Positions 28,604 to 37,254 of a stretch of 64,000 bases of DNA are shown one piece after another. The first letter of the stretch is position 1. Each line of letters starts with the position of its first letter. Source of the stretch: Gemmatimonadota bacterium (GTDB lineage: Bacteria; JAAXHH01); the NCBI GenBank assembly GCA_009841265.1, contig VXMB01000009.1, positions 417,911 to 481,910 on the forward strand, read 5' to 3'. The translations under genes were made by a program, and so were the position numbers. The notes below the pieces were generated by a model. That model was not told where the DNA came from and did no database searches. It was given only the letters and a program-made list of their open reading frames with translations.

Positions 28604-30286
28604 TCACTGGCCGGCGGTGTCCTCCGCGGGGCTTTCCTGCCCGGTCTTGAAGAGAAAACGTTTGATCTTGCGCGTGGAAGTCTTCGAGAACTCCTCCCGG
28701 CGCAGCTCCACTTCTCTGACGCGCTTGTAGTCCGCGAGGTTCCGGCAACGCTCCCGCACCTCGTGGTTCATGAGCGCGGTCAGGGTCTCGTCGTCGTCCG
28801 GTGTGCCTTCTTCTTCCAGGACTTCGAAGTCGGGGACCACCACCGCTCGGACGTATTCTTCTCCCGTATCCGCGTTTTCGGCGCCGAAGACGAGCGCCTC
28901 CGCGATGTAGGGACTGAGGACGAGTTCACCCTCGATTTCCTCCGGATAGATGTTCTTGCCGGCCCGGGTGACGATCACGTTCTTGAGCCGGCCCGCAATA
29001 TGGACATGCCCTTCGTCGTCGATCCATCCCGAATCGCCGGTATATAGCGCGCCGTCCTTGAGGACTTCGGCCGTGGCCTCGGGATTGTTGTAGTAGCCCA
29101 GCATCACGTTCTCACCCCGCACGACGAGTTCGCCCACGCCCGTGTCGTCCGGGTTCACGACTTCCACGTCCACGCCATTAATGGGCGGTCCGACGGAATC
29201 GGGTTTCGGAGGCTGCTCCACGCGGTGCACGGAAACGACCGGAGAGGTTTCCGTAAGCCCGTAACCCTGCAGGATGCGCAGGCCCAGCCGATCGAATCCC
29301 TCGGCCACCTCGGGCGGCAGCGCGGCGGCGCCGGACACGAAGAACCGGATCGTCCCCAGCCCGCCCTTGTCCCGAAGGCTCCGGAACAGGGCTGTGCCCA
29401 TGCGCTTGTTGAACTTCTCGCCCAGTTTCACCACGCCCATCAGGAGGTTGAACACGGTCCGCGTGACCGCGGGCTGGGAGCCGACCTTGCGCATGATCCC
29501 CTGGTACATTTTCTCGTACAGCAGCGGGACGGCAAGCATGATCGTCGCCCTGGAGTCCTTCATGGTCTCGACGATGTCTCTCGAGTTGAGGCTGCCCACG
29601 TAGGACACCATGGCGCCGTTGAAGACCGGCGCAAGGAACCCGGCCGTGCACTCGAAGGTATGGTGCAGGGGGAGCACGGAAACGAAACTGTCGTCGGAGC
29701 TAATGGATATGACCTGGCTGGCGGCCGACACGTTGGACATGATGTTGCGGTGGGACAGCATCACGCCCTTGGGCCGGCCGGTCGTGCCCGAGGTGTAGAT
29801 CAGGACGGCGAGGTCATCCGGGTTGACCTGGTTTTCGGGCGCGGCGGCGTCCGTCTCGCTGGCCATTACCTCTTCCAGGCTCAGCACGTGCTTGAGTTCG
29901 GGCAAGGAACCGGCGATGGAATGGAAATCGTCCCGGAAGGCGTCCGACACGACGATGGCCCGCGCCCCGGAATCCTCGAGGATCCGCTGGTATTCACCGG
30001 GTTTTAACAGCCGGTCGATGGGCACGGCCGTCATCCCGTGCCCGACGATGGCCAGGTAGGCGATGCCCCATTCGGGCTGGTTGGCCGCCAGCAGCGCGAC
30101 CCGGTCGCCGTGTTGCAAACCGAGGGAGGCGAGCAGTCCTGCGAGCGCGTCGGCCCGGCGGGCCGCTTCCGACCCCGTGAATTCCACGTACTCGCCGTCG
30201 CGTTTGATGCGGAGGACGACGTTCTCCGCGAACGCATCTCCCAACCGGTCTTTCAGTGCCTTTATGGTAAGTGCAGTATCGGACAT
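28604..30286 (-). CDS. AMP-dependent long-chain acyl-CoA ligase
   Basis: A 560-residue adenylate-forming enzyme. ATP/AMP motif LIYTSGTTGRPKGVMLSH, then GAAALPPEVAEGFDRLG, the YGLTETSPVVSVH motif, GELVVRGENVMLGYY and YTGDSGWIDDEGHVHIAGR. The catalytic C-terminal lysine region reads FSKTSTRKIKRFLF. Size and motif set fit long-chain acyl-CoA synthetases (FadD-like); chain length is not predictable. GGGAG lies 8 nt before the start. It lies 67 nt downstream of the class V aminotransferase gene on the same strand. Confidence 0.9.
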   Translation of the reverse strand: MSDTALTIKALKDRLGDAFAENVVLRIKRDGEYVEFTGSEAARRADALAGLLASLGLQHGDRVALLAANQPEWGIAYLAIVGHGMTAVPIDRLLKPGEYQRILEDSGARAIVVSDAFRDDFHSIAGSLPELKHVLSLEEVMASETDAAAPENQVNPDDLAVLIYTSGTTGRPKGVMLSHRNIMSNVSAASQVISISSDDSFVSVLPLHHTFECTAGFLAPVFNGAMVSYVGSLNSRDIVETMKDSRATIMLAVPLLYEKMYQGIMRKVGSQPAVTRTVFNLLMGVVKLGEKFNKRMGTALFRSLRDKGGLGTIRFFVSGAAALPPEVAEGFDRLGLRILQGYGLTETSPVVSVHRVEQPPKPDSVGPPINGVDVEVVNPDDTGVGELVVRGENVMLGYYNNPEATAEVLKDGALYTGDSGWIDDEGHVHIAGRLKNVIVTRAGKNIYPEEIEGELVLSPYIAEALVFGAENADTGEEYVRAVVVPDFEVLEEEGTPDDDETLTALMNHEVRERCRNLADYKRVREVELRREEFSKTSTRKIKRFLFKTGQESPAEDTAGQ

Positions 30287-30353
30287 GATCCGTTCTCCCG
30301 CGTTATTTGCACCTGTTCAGACGTACGCTTGAATGAACCAGGTTTTTGCACCT

Positions 30354-31655
30354 CTAGCACCGGTTCGCCGCGATTTCGCGCACGGCGCCGGCGACTCGCT
30401 CCATTTCTTCGTAGCTATTGTGCATGGCGCAGGAAATGCGTGCGCCGTGGTAGCCCCCTTCGTACAGTCCGCGGCTGTGGATCCGGTACCTTTCCCGGAG
30501 CGGCGTGCCCACGTCGGAGGAGGTCATGCCGGCGATGGAGAAAGATACCATGGACGCGGAGAGTGCGCGGTTCATCGGCGTCCAGACCCGAACGCCGGGT
30601 ATGTCGGAAAGACGGGTCTTGAGCCATTTCGCCATGGCCCCGCCGCGGTCCTCGACCAGGCTGGTGCCGATGGCGTTGTGGAAATCCACGGCCACGGCGA
30701 ATCCCACCAGCGGCGCGTGACTCTGGGAAGCGTTGTTCTCGAACCGCCTCGCCGTCGGCGGGCCGCCGCCCGTGTAGTAACCCAGCCCGATCTTGTCCTG
30801 CGCGGCGTCATCCACGTAAAGCAGGCCCGTGCCCTTCGGCGTAAACAGCCACTTGTGCGTGCTGCTCACGTAAAAGTCGCCGCCGAGGTCCTTCACGTCG
30901 ACCGCGATCATGCCCACCGACTGCGCCCCGTCGACGACGGTGATGAGCCCGCGCTCGCGGGCCATGGCGCAGATCTTCCGGACGGGCAGGCGCCAGGCCG
31001 TCGTGCAGGTGACGTGGCAGAAGCTGAGCACGCGGGTTTCGGGCCGGATGGCTTCCTCGAACAGCCGGACGATCTCGTCCTCGTCTTCCGGCGGATCGTA
31101 CAGGTCGAGCTTGCGGATCGGGTTGCCGAATTGTGCGTGCCGGTGCTGCCAGCAGGACCAGCCGCCGTAGTGCTCGTGGGTCGTCGTAAGGATCTCGTCT
31201 TCCGGTTTCAGGTCGAGGCCGAGGGCGATGATGTTCATGCTCTCGGTTGAATTCCTCGTGATGGCGACCTCGGAAGGGTCCGCGTTAATCAGCGCGGCCA
31301 GCTTCTCGTGGGCCTCGTGAGGCGCCGGATAGGCGACGCCCCCGGTGTCCCCGTCCTGGATCTCCGTTTCCTTCAGGACCGCGATCTGGGCCTGCAGGAC
31401 CATGTGGGGCAGAATGCCGATCGTCCCGTTGTTGGTGTAGTGTATGGAACCGTTATAGGGAAACTGGGCTCTCACGGCCTGCCAGTATTTCTCGTTGTCC
31501 GCTTCGGCCGGTCCCGCGCCGGCCAGCATCCCGTCCAGTTCTTCGATGGTGTCCGCCATCCGTCCGGTCCGTCCGGACCGTCCGGTCTGTCCGGACCGTC
31601 CGTTTTTCGCCGCCTTTTTCCGTCCGGATGCCTGCCGACTTTTTGCCATTCCCAT
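30354..31655 (-). CDS. Class V aminotransferase-fold PLP enzyme
   Basis: A PLP-dependent enzyme of the class V (isopenicillin-N epimerase/cysteine desulfurase) type. Marks: IHYTNNGTIGILPHMVLQAQ, EVAITRNSTESMNIIALGL, TTTHEHYGGWSCWQ, VVDGAQSVGMIAVDVKDLG and the PLP lysine in SSTHKWLFTPKGTG. The start is 31655 or 31649, preceded by GGAGAT; the 31-residue basic N-terminus contains six-residue repeats (GRSGQT, GRSGRT). Another in-frame ATG at 31559 would skip that tail but has no ribosome-binding site. Reaction unknown: epimerase, desulfurase and lyase activities occur in the family. Confidence 0.86.
   Translation of the reverse strand: MGMAKSRQASGRKKAAKNGRSGQTGRSGRTGRMADTIEELDGMLAGAGPAEADNEKYWQAVRAQFPYNGSIHYTNNGTIGILPHMVLQAQIAVLKETEIQDGDTGGVAYPAPHEAHEKLAALINADPSEVAITRNSTESMNIIALGLDLKPEDEILTTTHEHYGGWSCWQHRHAQFGNPIRKLDLYDPPEDEDEIVRLFEEAIRPETRVLSFCHVTCTTAWRLPVRKICAMARERGLITVVDGAQSVGMIAVDVKDLGGDFYVSSTHKWLFTPKGTGLLYVDDAAQDKIGLGYYTGGGPPTARRFENNASQSHAPLVGFAVAVDFHNAIGTSLVEDRGGAMAKWLKTRLSDIPGVRVWTPMNRALSASMVSFSIAGMTSSDVGTPLRERYRIHSRGLYEGGYHGARISCAMHNSYEEMERVAGAVREIAANRC
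31562..31606. repeat. 9/18-bp repeat in the aminotransferase N-terminus
   Basis: Units of 9 bp (gtccggtcc, gtccggacc, gtccggtct, gtccggacc) run from 31562 and alternate so that the true period is 18 bp. They encode the GRSGQT-GRSGRT linker. Confidence 0.8.
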
Positions 31656-31861
31656 ATCTCCGTCGCCCGCGTGGATCTTCGGAGCGAAATGCGTGGCACC
31701 GGAGGACCGGCACGGACGTGCCCGCATCATGCGGTCCCGTGTCATGCGGTCCCGCGTCAAGTGGCCCCGGTGCTGAACCTTGAAGGGAAACGCGTCAAAT
31801 ATAGCCGGACGGCGGAACGGTCGCAAGCGGTTTCTGGCCGGTTCTCCGCGACGGATATCGC

Positions 31862-31891
31862 TTGACCGTCAAGGGCCGCAAAACCTATATT
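31862..31891 (+). promoter_or_regulatory. Putative promoter of the IorA-like gene
   Basis: TTGACC (31862-31867), spacer 18, TATATT (31886-31891). The -35 box is inside a dyad, CTTGAC-C-GTCAAG (31861-31873), which could bind a regulator. The leader to ATG 31936 is about 40 nt. Confidence 0.65.
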
Positions 31892-31935
31892 CACACGTTC
31901 ATTCAAGCATGGTTTTGCCCTTGCGGGAGCGTTAC

Positions 31936-33630
31936 ATGGCCGGGATGCGCATCACCGGTGACCAGGCCATCGCGTACGGCGCGCTGCAGGCGAGTGTCGC
32001 GGTGGCGACAAGCTATCCTGGATCACCGAGCAGCAGTACCATCGAGTTTCTGCGTGGATTCTCGGAGAGCCACGGGCTGTACGTGGAATGGTCCACCAAC
32101 GAGAAAGTCGCTTTCGAAACGGCGGTGGGCGCATCCATCGGCGGCGTCCCGGCCCTGATGGGCTGCAAGGGCGTCGGGTTCAACGTCGCCCTGGATACCG
32201 TCATGGTGGCCAACCTGACGGACGTGGGCGCCGGGCTCGTCATCCTGCTTGGGGACGACCCGGGCGCCTGGGCCACCCAGAACGACCAGGATACCCGCCC
32301 GATCGCCTGGGGTAGCGAACTGCCCATGCTGGAACCGGCGACGCCCTCCGAAGGGATCACCATGACCCGGGAGGCCTTCCGGCTGTCCCGCGAGACGCAA
32401 ATGCCCGTCATCGTGCGCATCACGAAGACGTACGGAGCGCTGGAAGAGGAAGTGGAACCTCCTGAGATCCCCCGTACGGCTCACGTTCGGCCCCATGCCT
32501 TCGATCGGCATCCCATGCGGTGGGTATCGGTGCCCGGAAACGCCGTCCAGCTGCATCGGCGACTGCACGAGCGGCTTGAGGCGGTCGCCATGCATTTCGA
32601 ATCCGCGGGCTTCAACCAGATCACCGGCACCGGGAAGACCGGTATCATCGCCGCGGGAGTGATCCACACCAAATTGATGGACGTGCTTCATGGGGTGGAT
32701 ATCTCAGGCCTGTCCATTCTCAAGCTTTCCACCCTGTGGCCACTGCCCACCGGTCGGATCACCCGCTTTCTTGCCTCCACCGAGAAAACCCTGGTCCTGG
32801 AAGAGAACGAGCCCTTTCTCGAAACATTGATTAAATCGGTCTCCTATGACGCGAAGATCTCGACGCCGATAAGCGGCAAGCACGACGGGGCCGTGTCGCG
32901 GGAAGGGGAGTTGTTCCGTGGCCAGATCGCGGAGGCCCTGGCCGGTTTCGTCCCCGGATTCAAGCCGGCACACGACTTCCCGCCGCAAGCGGAACACAAA
33001 GACCTGCCCAGCGAGGCGGGCCTTCCGGAAAACTGTCCTTACACGCCCGTATTTGAAATCCTGCGCGATTTGAGCGGGCAATTCGGCCTGTCGCCGGTGT
33101 ACGTGGTGGACCCCGGTTGCGCGATCAAGATCAGCACGCCGCCCTTCGAGATGCTCGACGTGAAATACTCCATGGGTTCGAGCATCGGCATCGCATCGGG
33201 TCTGGTCCTCGCCGGCGTGACCGACCCCGTGATCGCCGTCGTAGGGGATTCCGACTTCTTTCACCTGAGCGCCAACGCGCTCTTCAACGTGGCCCACCAG
33301 GGGTCTGATCTGATCATCCTCATCCTGGACAACGCGACGACGGCCCTGTCCGGGTTCCAGGGCACGCCCAACCTGGGCGGATCCGAACCGGGCCGCGAGA
33401 CGATGCCGCTCAGCATCGACGGCATCGTGGAAGCCTGCCCGGTCTCGCTGAACGAGACCATCGATCCCTGGGACGAGGACCGGTCGCGCGACGTGATCGG
33501 ACGGGGCCTGCGCCAGTCGGGCGTCCGCGTGATCATCGCCCGGAGCCCCTGTCCCTACATCGAGAGCGGGCACTGCCCGGGCTATAGCGCCAAAGGCGCC
33601 GAGACCGCCGTTTTTGCGTCGAATACCTGA
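31936..33630 (+). CDS. Indolepyruvate ferredoxin oxidoreductase alpha-like (IorA-like) protein without ferredoxin domain
   Basis: A 564-residue TPP-dependent 2-oxoacid oxidoreductase-like protein. The pyrimidine-binding domain opens MRITGDQAIAYGALQASVAV and SYPGSPSSSTIEFL. The TPP-binding domain has AVVGDSDFFHLSANALFNVA and LIILILDNATTALSGFQGTP, which corresponds to the GDG...N motif. IorA proteins normally end with a two-cluster ferredoxin domain; here the chain stops after SPCPYIESGHCPG without CxxCxxC motifs. No gamma subunit gene (iorB) is in the window. The start ATG 31936 has GGGAG 6 nt upstream. The gene is divergent from a class V aminotransferase gene. Confidence 0.82.
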   Translation: MAGMRITGDQAIAYGALQASVAVATSYPGSPSSSTIEFLRGFSESHGLYVEWSTNEKVAFETAVGASIGGVPALMGCKGVGFNVALDTVMVANLTDVGAGLVILLGDDPGAWATQNDQDTRPIAWGSELPMLEPATPSEGITMTREAFRLSRETQMPVIVRITKTYGALEEEVEPPEIPRTAHVRPHAFDRHPMRWVSVPGNAVQLHRRLHERLEAVAMHFESAGFNQITGTGKTGIIAAGVIHTKLMDVLHGVDISGLSILKLSTLWPLPTGRITRFLASTEKTLVLEENEPFLETLIKSVSYDAKISTPISGKHDGAVSREGELFRGQIAEALAGFVPGFKPAHDFPPQAEHKDLPSEAGLPENCPYTPVFEILRDLSGQFGLSPVYVVDPGCAIKISTPPFEMLDVKYSMGSSIGIASGLVLAGVTDPVIAVVGDSDFFHLSANALFNVAHQGSDLIILILDNATTALSGFQGTPNLGGSEPGRETMPLSIDGIVEACPVSLNETIDPWDEDRSRDVIGRGLRQSGVRVIIARSPCPYIESGHCPGYSAKGAETAVFASNT

Positions 33631-33831
33631 CCGTCCGGCCATCTGCGAAATCGGCCACAGGACCGGCCGAAAGACCGATCTACCGCGCCGCTTTTTGCGC
33701 CGTCCGCACCGCTTTCGGGTCCACCGCGATCCGCGCAATTTATCCTTGCGGAGACCGGGTACCTGATGTTTAATGTTACACCATCCAATAGCTGGTCTTT
33801 GCTTTAGCAGTGTTATAGACGGAGGCGTGTA

Positions 33832-34164
33832 ATGAACGAAAGCAGGATTAACGGTATACCGGTTATCGAACTCGTCGGCAGCTTCCTGGGCGATCCCGAA
33901 GTGTCCGCATTCCATGACCGCGTGAGGGCATTGAAGGCCGAAGGCACGACCGCGGCCGTCGTCGACTTGGGCAGGTTGAACCTCATCAGCAGTTCGGGCG
34001 TCGGCGCGCTCGTGGGCAGTGCCAAGACCCTCCGTGAAGCCGGAGGCGACCTGAAGCTGGCTAACCTGAGCGAACGCACGCACAACGTGCTGGTCGTCGT
34101 TACCCGCCTGGATTCCGTTTTCAACATCTTCGACTCGGCAGAGGACGCCGCGGCAAGTTTCTAA
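33832..34164 (+). CDS. STAS-domain anti-sigma factor antagonist
   Basis: A 110-residue single STAS domain: GIPVIELVGSFLGDPEVSAF, then the conserved DLGRLNLISSSGVGALVG with the serine that partner kinases phosphorylate in SpoIIAA/RsbV proteins, and a C-terminal helix (DSAEDAAASF). It would act in a partner-switching pathway with an RsbW-type kinase and a phosphatase; none is adjacent, although the NCS2 permease at 41-43 kb carries a kinase-like tail. GGAGG is placed 6 nt before the start. Confidence 0.92.
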   Translation: MNESRINGIPVIELVGSFLGDPEVSAFHDRVRALKAEGTTAAVVDLGRLNLISSSGVGALVGSAKTLREAGGDLKLANLSERTHNVLVVVTRLDSVFNIFDSAEDAAASF

Positions 34165-34264
34165 CTGTTGATCGGACTGTCGTCGATCAGGCTGCCGTAC
34201 CACACGGTCCGGCACCCGTCCCTGCCTTGCCGCACACTGTCCCGTCGAACCGGACCGGCCTGAA

Positions 34265-35392
34265 TTGAACCTGGACCGCATCCGCCAGGAATTCCCTGTC
34301 GTCCAGCGCTGCACCTATCTGAACCACGCGGCGGTCGGCACGTTGCCCACGCGCGCCAGGGAAGCCGTGCGCGCCTACGTGGAGGACTTCAACGAGCACG
34401 CCGCCTCTAACTATCGCGACTGGGAAGCCGCCATCGAGACCGCCCGGTCCCGGGCTGCCCGCTTGATCAACGCCACACCCGAGCAGATCGCCTTCGTCAA
34501 GAATACGACCGAAGGCCTGTGTTTCGCCGCCAACGGCATCGACTGGCGTTCAGGCGACAACGTGGTCCTGAACGACCTGGAATTCCCCTCGAACGTATAT
34601 CCCTGGTTCAATCTTGCCCAAGACGGCGTGGAAACACGGATGGTCGAGTCCGTGGACGGCCGGCTCACGGTGGATTCGATCGCGGACAGGATCGATGGGC
34701 GGACGCGCGCCGTTTCGATCAGCCACGTCGAGTTCGGGAACGGATTCCGCAACGACCTTGCGGCAATCGGCGCGCTGTGCCGTGAGAAGGACGTCTGTTT
34801 CGTCGTCGACGCCATTCAGTCCCTCGGGCAGACGCCGGTGGACGTGGAGGAGATGTCCATCGACCTCCTCACGGCCGACGGCCACAAATGGCTGCTGAGT
34901 CCGGAAGGGATCGGCGTCTTCTACTGCGCGCCGCACCTGACGGATCGGCTGAGGCTCTACGAAGTGGGCTGGAACTCGGTGGCCGACGCCGGCAACTACG
35001 ATGCCTACGATCCCACGCCGGCACCGACGGCGCGGCGCTTCGAGTGCGGTTCCCACAATACGCTGGGCATACACGCACTGGGCGCTTCCCTGGATTTGCT
35101 GCTGGAGGTGGGTATCGACGCGGTGCAGGGGAGACTGCGACTGCTGACCGACCGGCTGGTCGACGGGCTGCGCGACGCAGGCTACCGCGTCCTGAGTCCA
35201 CGGGGTGCATCCGAATGGTCGGGCATCGTGACGTTCGACAGTCCGGTACACGAGACCGAAGCCCTGCATCGCACGCTGCGGAGCCACCAGATCATCGGCG
35301 CGCGCCGCGGAGGCGGCATTCGCATATCCCCGCATTTCTACAACACGGAAGAGGAAGTACTTCGCGTCGTGGACGCGCTTCCCGGGCACTGA
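34265..35392 (+). CDS. Class V aminotransferase-fold PLP enzyme (cysteine desulfurase/epimerase-like)
   Basis: A 375-residue fold-type-I PLP enzyme. It begins with TTG 34265 (NLDRIRQEFPVVQRCTYLNH), and has ARLINATPEQIAFVKNTTEG, FVVDAIQSLGQTPVD and the PLP lysine in LTADGHKWLLSPEGIG. The sequence AADGHKWL-type and the C-terminal SHQIIGARRGGGIRISPHFYN are typical of the isopenicillin-N epimerase-like branch. No strong ribosome-binding site is seen before the TTG. It is the second class V enzyme flanking the IorA-like/STAS pair. Its stop codon lies inside a direct repeat shared with the convergent DUF362 gene. Confidence 0.86.
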   Translation: MNLDRIRQEFPVVQRCTYLNHAAVGTLPTRAREAVRAYVEDFNEHAASNYRDWEAAIETARSRAARLINATPEQIAFVKNTTEGLCFAANGIDWRSGDNVVLNDLEFPSNVYPWFNLAQDGVETRMVESVDGRLTVDSIADRIDGRTRAVSISHVEFGNGFRNDLAAIGALCREKDVCFVVDAIQSLGQTPVDVEEMSIDLLTADGHKWLLSPEGIGVFYCAPHLTDRLRLYEVGWNSVADAGNYDAYDPTPAPTARRFECGSHNTLGIHALGASLDLLLEVGIDAVQGRLRLLTDRLVDGLRDAGYRVLSPRGASEWSGIVTFDSPVHETEALHRTLRSHQIIGARRGGGIRISPHFYNTEEEVLRVVDALPGH

Positions 35393-35441
35393 CCGCTTCA
35401 GCCGCCGGCCGCGTTCTGTCGCCGACCGCTTCAGCCGCCGA
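35390..35441. repeat. Direct repeat at the convergent aminotransferase/DUF362 junction
   Basis: The sequence gaccgcttcagccgccg occurs at 35391 and 35425, 34 bp apart. The first copy overlaps the plus-strand stop TGA (35390-35392); the second contains tca (35431-35433), the minus-strand stop of the DUF362 gene. Confidence 0.85.
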
Positions 35442-36396
35442 CCGCCGCCGTCTCCCACGCGCCTTCGATAGCCCACTGGCGCTGCAGGTCGATGGACTCG
35501 TGACCTTTGAAGGACAGGGCGTGCTCATCCAACCGGCCGCCGGCGACACGGATACGTGACAGGTCACCCACACCCAGCCCGATGGCATCCCCGTAGAAGA
35601 CCGTGCCCACTTCCAGGGGCTCGAATCCCATGGCCTTCGAAATGACGGCGTCCACGGCGATGGTGTCCTCGCCGGCCGCCGCCAACCCGAGCGGTACCGT
35701 GTCGGTACCACCGGGACCGTTGCCCTGGATGCCCACCGTGCCGTCCACCACGCTGTAGTGCGGATAGAGGTGGCGGGCAAGACGTATCAGGTTCCTGCTG
35801 AGGGCCCGCGCCTCCTGGGGATGGTGCCGATCGTGGTGAGTCGTGTAGCCGTGTACCTTGATGCGGTCCTTCTTCAGGATCGTGCCCATAATGAGGTTCT
35901 TCAGCGCCAGGGTAACCATGGCGCCGTCATGGGTCTTGGCCACGGCGACCGAAATGACGCAGGGACAGTCCAGCACGGTACGGGGCATTCGGACCGTAGT
36001 CCAGGTGCCGTCGACCATGTATACCCGGGTGTTGCGCCACCGTGTCTCCTGGTTCAGATCCACGAGTTCGATGGGGAGGTCGTATTCGTCCGGGATGTCG
36101 GCGTACCCCATGTGGCGGAAGCACTCCCCGGGTACGGTCTCGTTCCCGCCCTCGGCGATCAGGACCCGCCGGGGCCTGTCGGGCAGGGTCATGATCACGT
36201 CCAGTACGCCGCGGACCGCGTCCGGGTGGGTGCATACTACGGGGTTCGTGCCGGAGAGGAAATTGGGCTTGAGCATGACCTCCTCGCGCATGAGGGAGGC
36301 CAGTTGCGGGGCGGAGCGTTCTACGGCCGTCCTTACGTTCTCCCGGCGGTTGCTTCCCGTACCGATTCCGACCGTCGTTTTCGAAGCCATGGTCAT
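35431..36396 (-). CDS. DUF362 domain-containing protein
   Basis: A 321-residue DUF362 protein. Recognisable segments: EVMLKPNFLSGTNPVVCTHP, VLIAEGGNETVPG, ISVAVAKTHDGAMVTLALKN and LIMGTILKKDRIKVHG, then VVDGTVGIQGNGP and AVDAVISKAMGFEP. It has none of the ferredoxin cysteine motifs that some DUF362 proteins have. Function of the family is not firmly known. The start (36396 or the in-frame ATG at 36390) is preceded by AAGGAG. It follows mqnA by only 7 bases, so it belongs to the menaquinone operon. Confidence 0.88.
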   Translation of the reverse strand: MTMASKTTVGIGTGSNRRENVRTAVERSAPQLASLMREEVMLKPNFLSGTNPVVCTHPDAVRGVLDVIMTLPDRPRRVLIAEGGNETVPGECFRHMGYADIPDEYDLPIELVDLNQETRWRNTRVYMVDGTWTTVRMPRTVLDCPCVISVAVAKTHDGAMVTLALKNLIMGTILKKDRIKVHGYTTHHDRHHPQEARALSRNLIRLARHLYPHYSVVDGTVGIQGNGPGGTDTVPLGLAAAGEDTIAVDAVISKAMGFEPLEVGTVFYGDAIGLGVGDLSRIRVAGGRLDEHALSFKGHESIDLQRQWAIEGAWETAAVGG

Positions 36397-36403
36397 CTCT
36401 CCT

Positions 36404-37240
36404 TCATTGACGTGGATAGAACCGCAGTTCCGGCACGTCCGGGATCAGGCCGCGGGCATGGGCCAGGCCGTAAAACTCCATGAGCCCGCTACGCTCGCGG
36501 TCACCAAGGTCGTAGGCCAGGTTGTCCTTCAGGTACGACGCATAAAAAGAAGTGGGCCGGGAACGGTTCCCTGCATGTGCTTTGGCGATCTCATCCAGGG
36601 CGGACAGCCCCTGTTCCTTCGACGCGATCAGCCGTTCGACCTCAGCGGGGGTGAGACCGCCGTCCTTTCCCGCCCAGAAGGCATATACGAAAGGCAGACC
36701 GGTCAGTTCCTGCCAGGCTTCCCCCAGATCGACCCGCGGTTCCGGCCGGTCCGTGTATTCCAAAGCCGGGTCGCCGATGACCAGAGCCGCATCCGCCCGT
36801 TCCATCATCGCGGAGACGTCCGGCGGATGGTCGAAGGAATCGATTTCAATTCCGTATCGCTCATGCAGGACGATCCGCGCCAGGGCGACCGAGGTCCGGG
36901 AACTCGCGTCCATCGCCACCTTGCGGATCCGGTGTACGGGCATCCTGTGGAAAAGGAGGATGCTGGCGACCGGACCATCAGACGCAATGGCGATCTCCGG
37001 CACGATGGCGTAGGCCGCCTGGCTTCTTGCGTATTCGATACTCGGAATGACACCCGCCGAGGCCTCGCCCGTCCCTACCTTCCGGGCGCATTCGGAGGGG
37101 ATATCGTAGAGGATTTCGAATCCGTGTTCATGGCCGCCGTGTTCCAGGCCATAAGTCAAAGCCCGGGAATTCAGGTAACTGACGGCGTAGATGCGGGTTC
37201 TGTTGTCCATTCGGAAGTCGTTGCCGGTTGTATCCGTCAC
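36404..37240 (-). CDS. mqnA: Chorismate dehydratase (MqnA)
   Basis: A 278-residue enzyme of the futalosine pathway that dehydrates chorismate to 3-enolpyruvylbenzoate. It has the periplasmic-binding-protein-like fold of MqnA/MqnD: IYAVSYLNSRALTYGLEHG, IPSECARKVGTGEASAGVIP, VAMDASSRTSVALARIVL, ADAALVIGDPALEY and GLPFVYAFWAGK. GTG 37240 has GGGAAG close upstream; ATG 37210 is a possible alternative start. Third of four genes in the mqnE-mqnC-mqnA-DUF362 operon. Confidence 0.94.
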   Translation of the reverse strand: MTDTTGNDFRMDNRTRIYAVSYLNSRALTYGLEHGGHEHGFEILYDIPSECARKVGTGEASAGVIPSIEYARSQAAYAIVPEIAIASDGPVASILLFHRMPVHRIRKVAMDASSRTSVALARIVLHERYGIEIDSFDHPPDVSAMMERADAALVIGDPALEYTDRPEPRVDLGEAWQELTGLPFVYAFWAGKDGGLTPAEVERLIASKEQGLSALDEIAKAHAGNRSRPTSFYASYLKDNLAYDLGDRERSGLMEFYGLAHARGLIPDVPELRFYPRQ

Positions 37241-37254
37241 CGCTTCCCGCGCAT

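Noticed and set aside
33746..33774. TTGCGG-17-TTTAAT as promoter of the STAS gene
   Set aside because: Only a weak match; the STAS gene lies 200 nt after the IorA-like gene and may be read from its promoter, so I did not list it as a feature.
32704..34314. A 536-codon minus-strand frame across the IorA-like and STAS genes
   Set aside because: It crosses two well-supported plus-strand genes and the promoterless gap between them, with no protein features.
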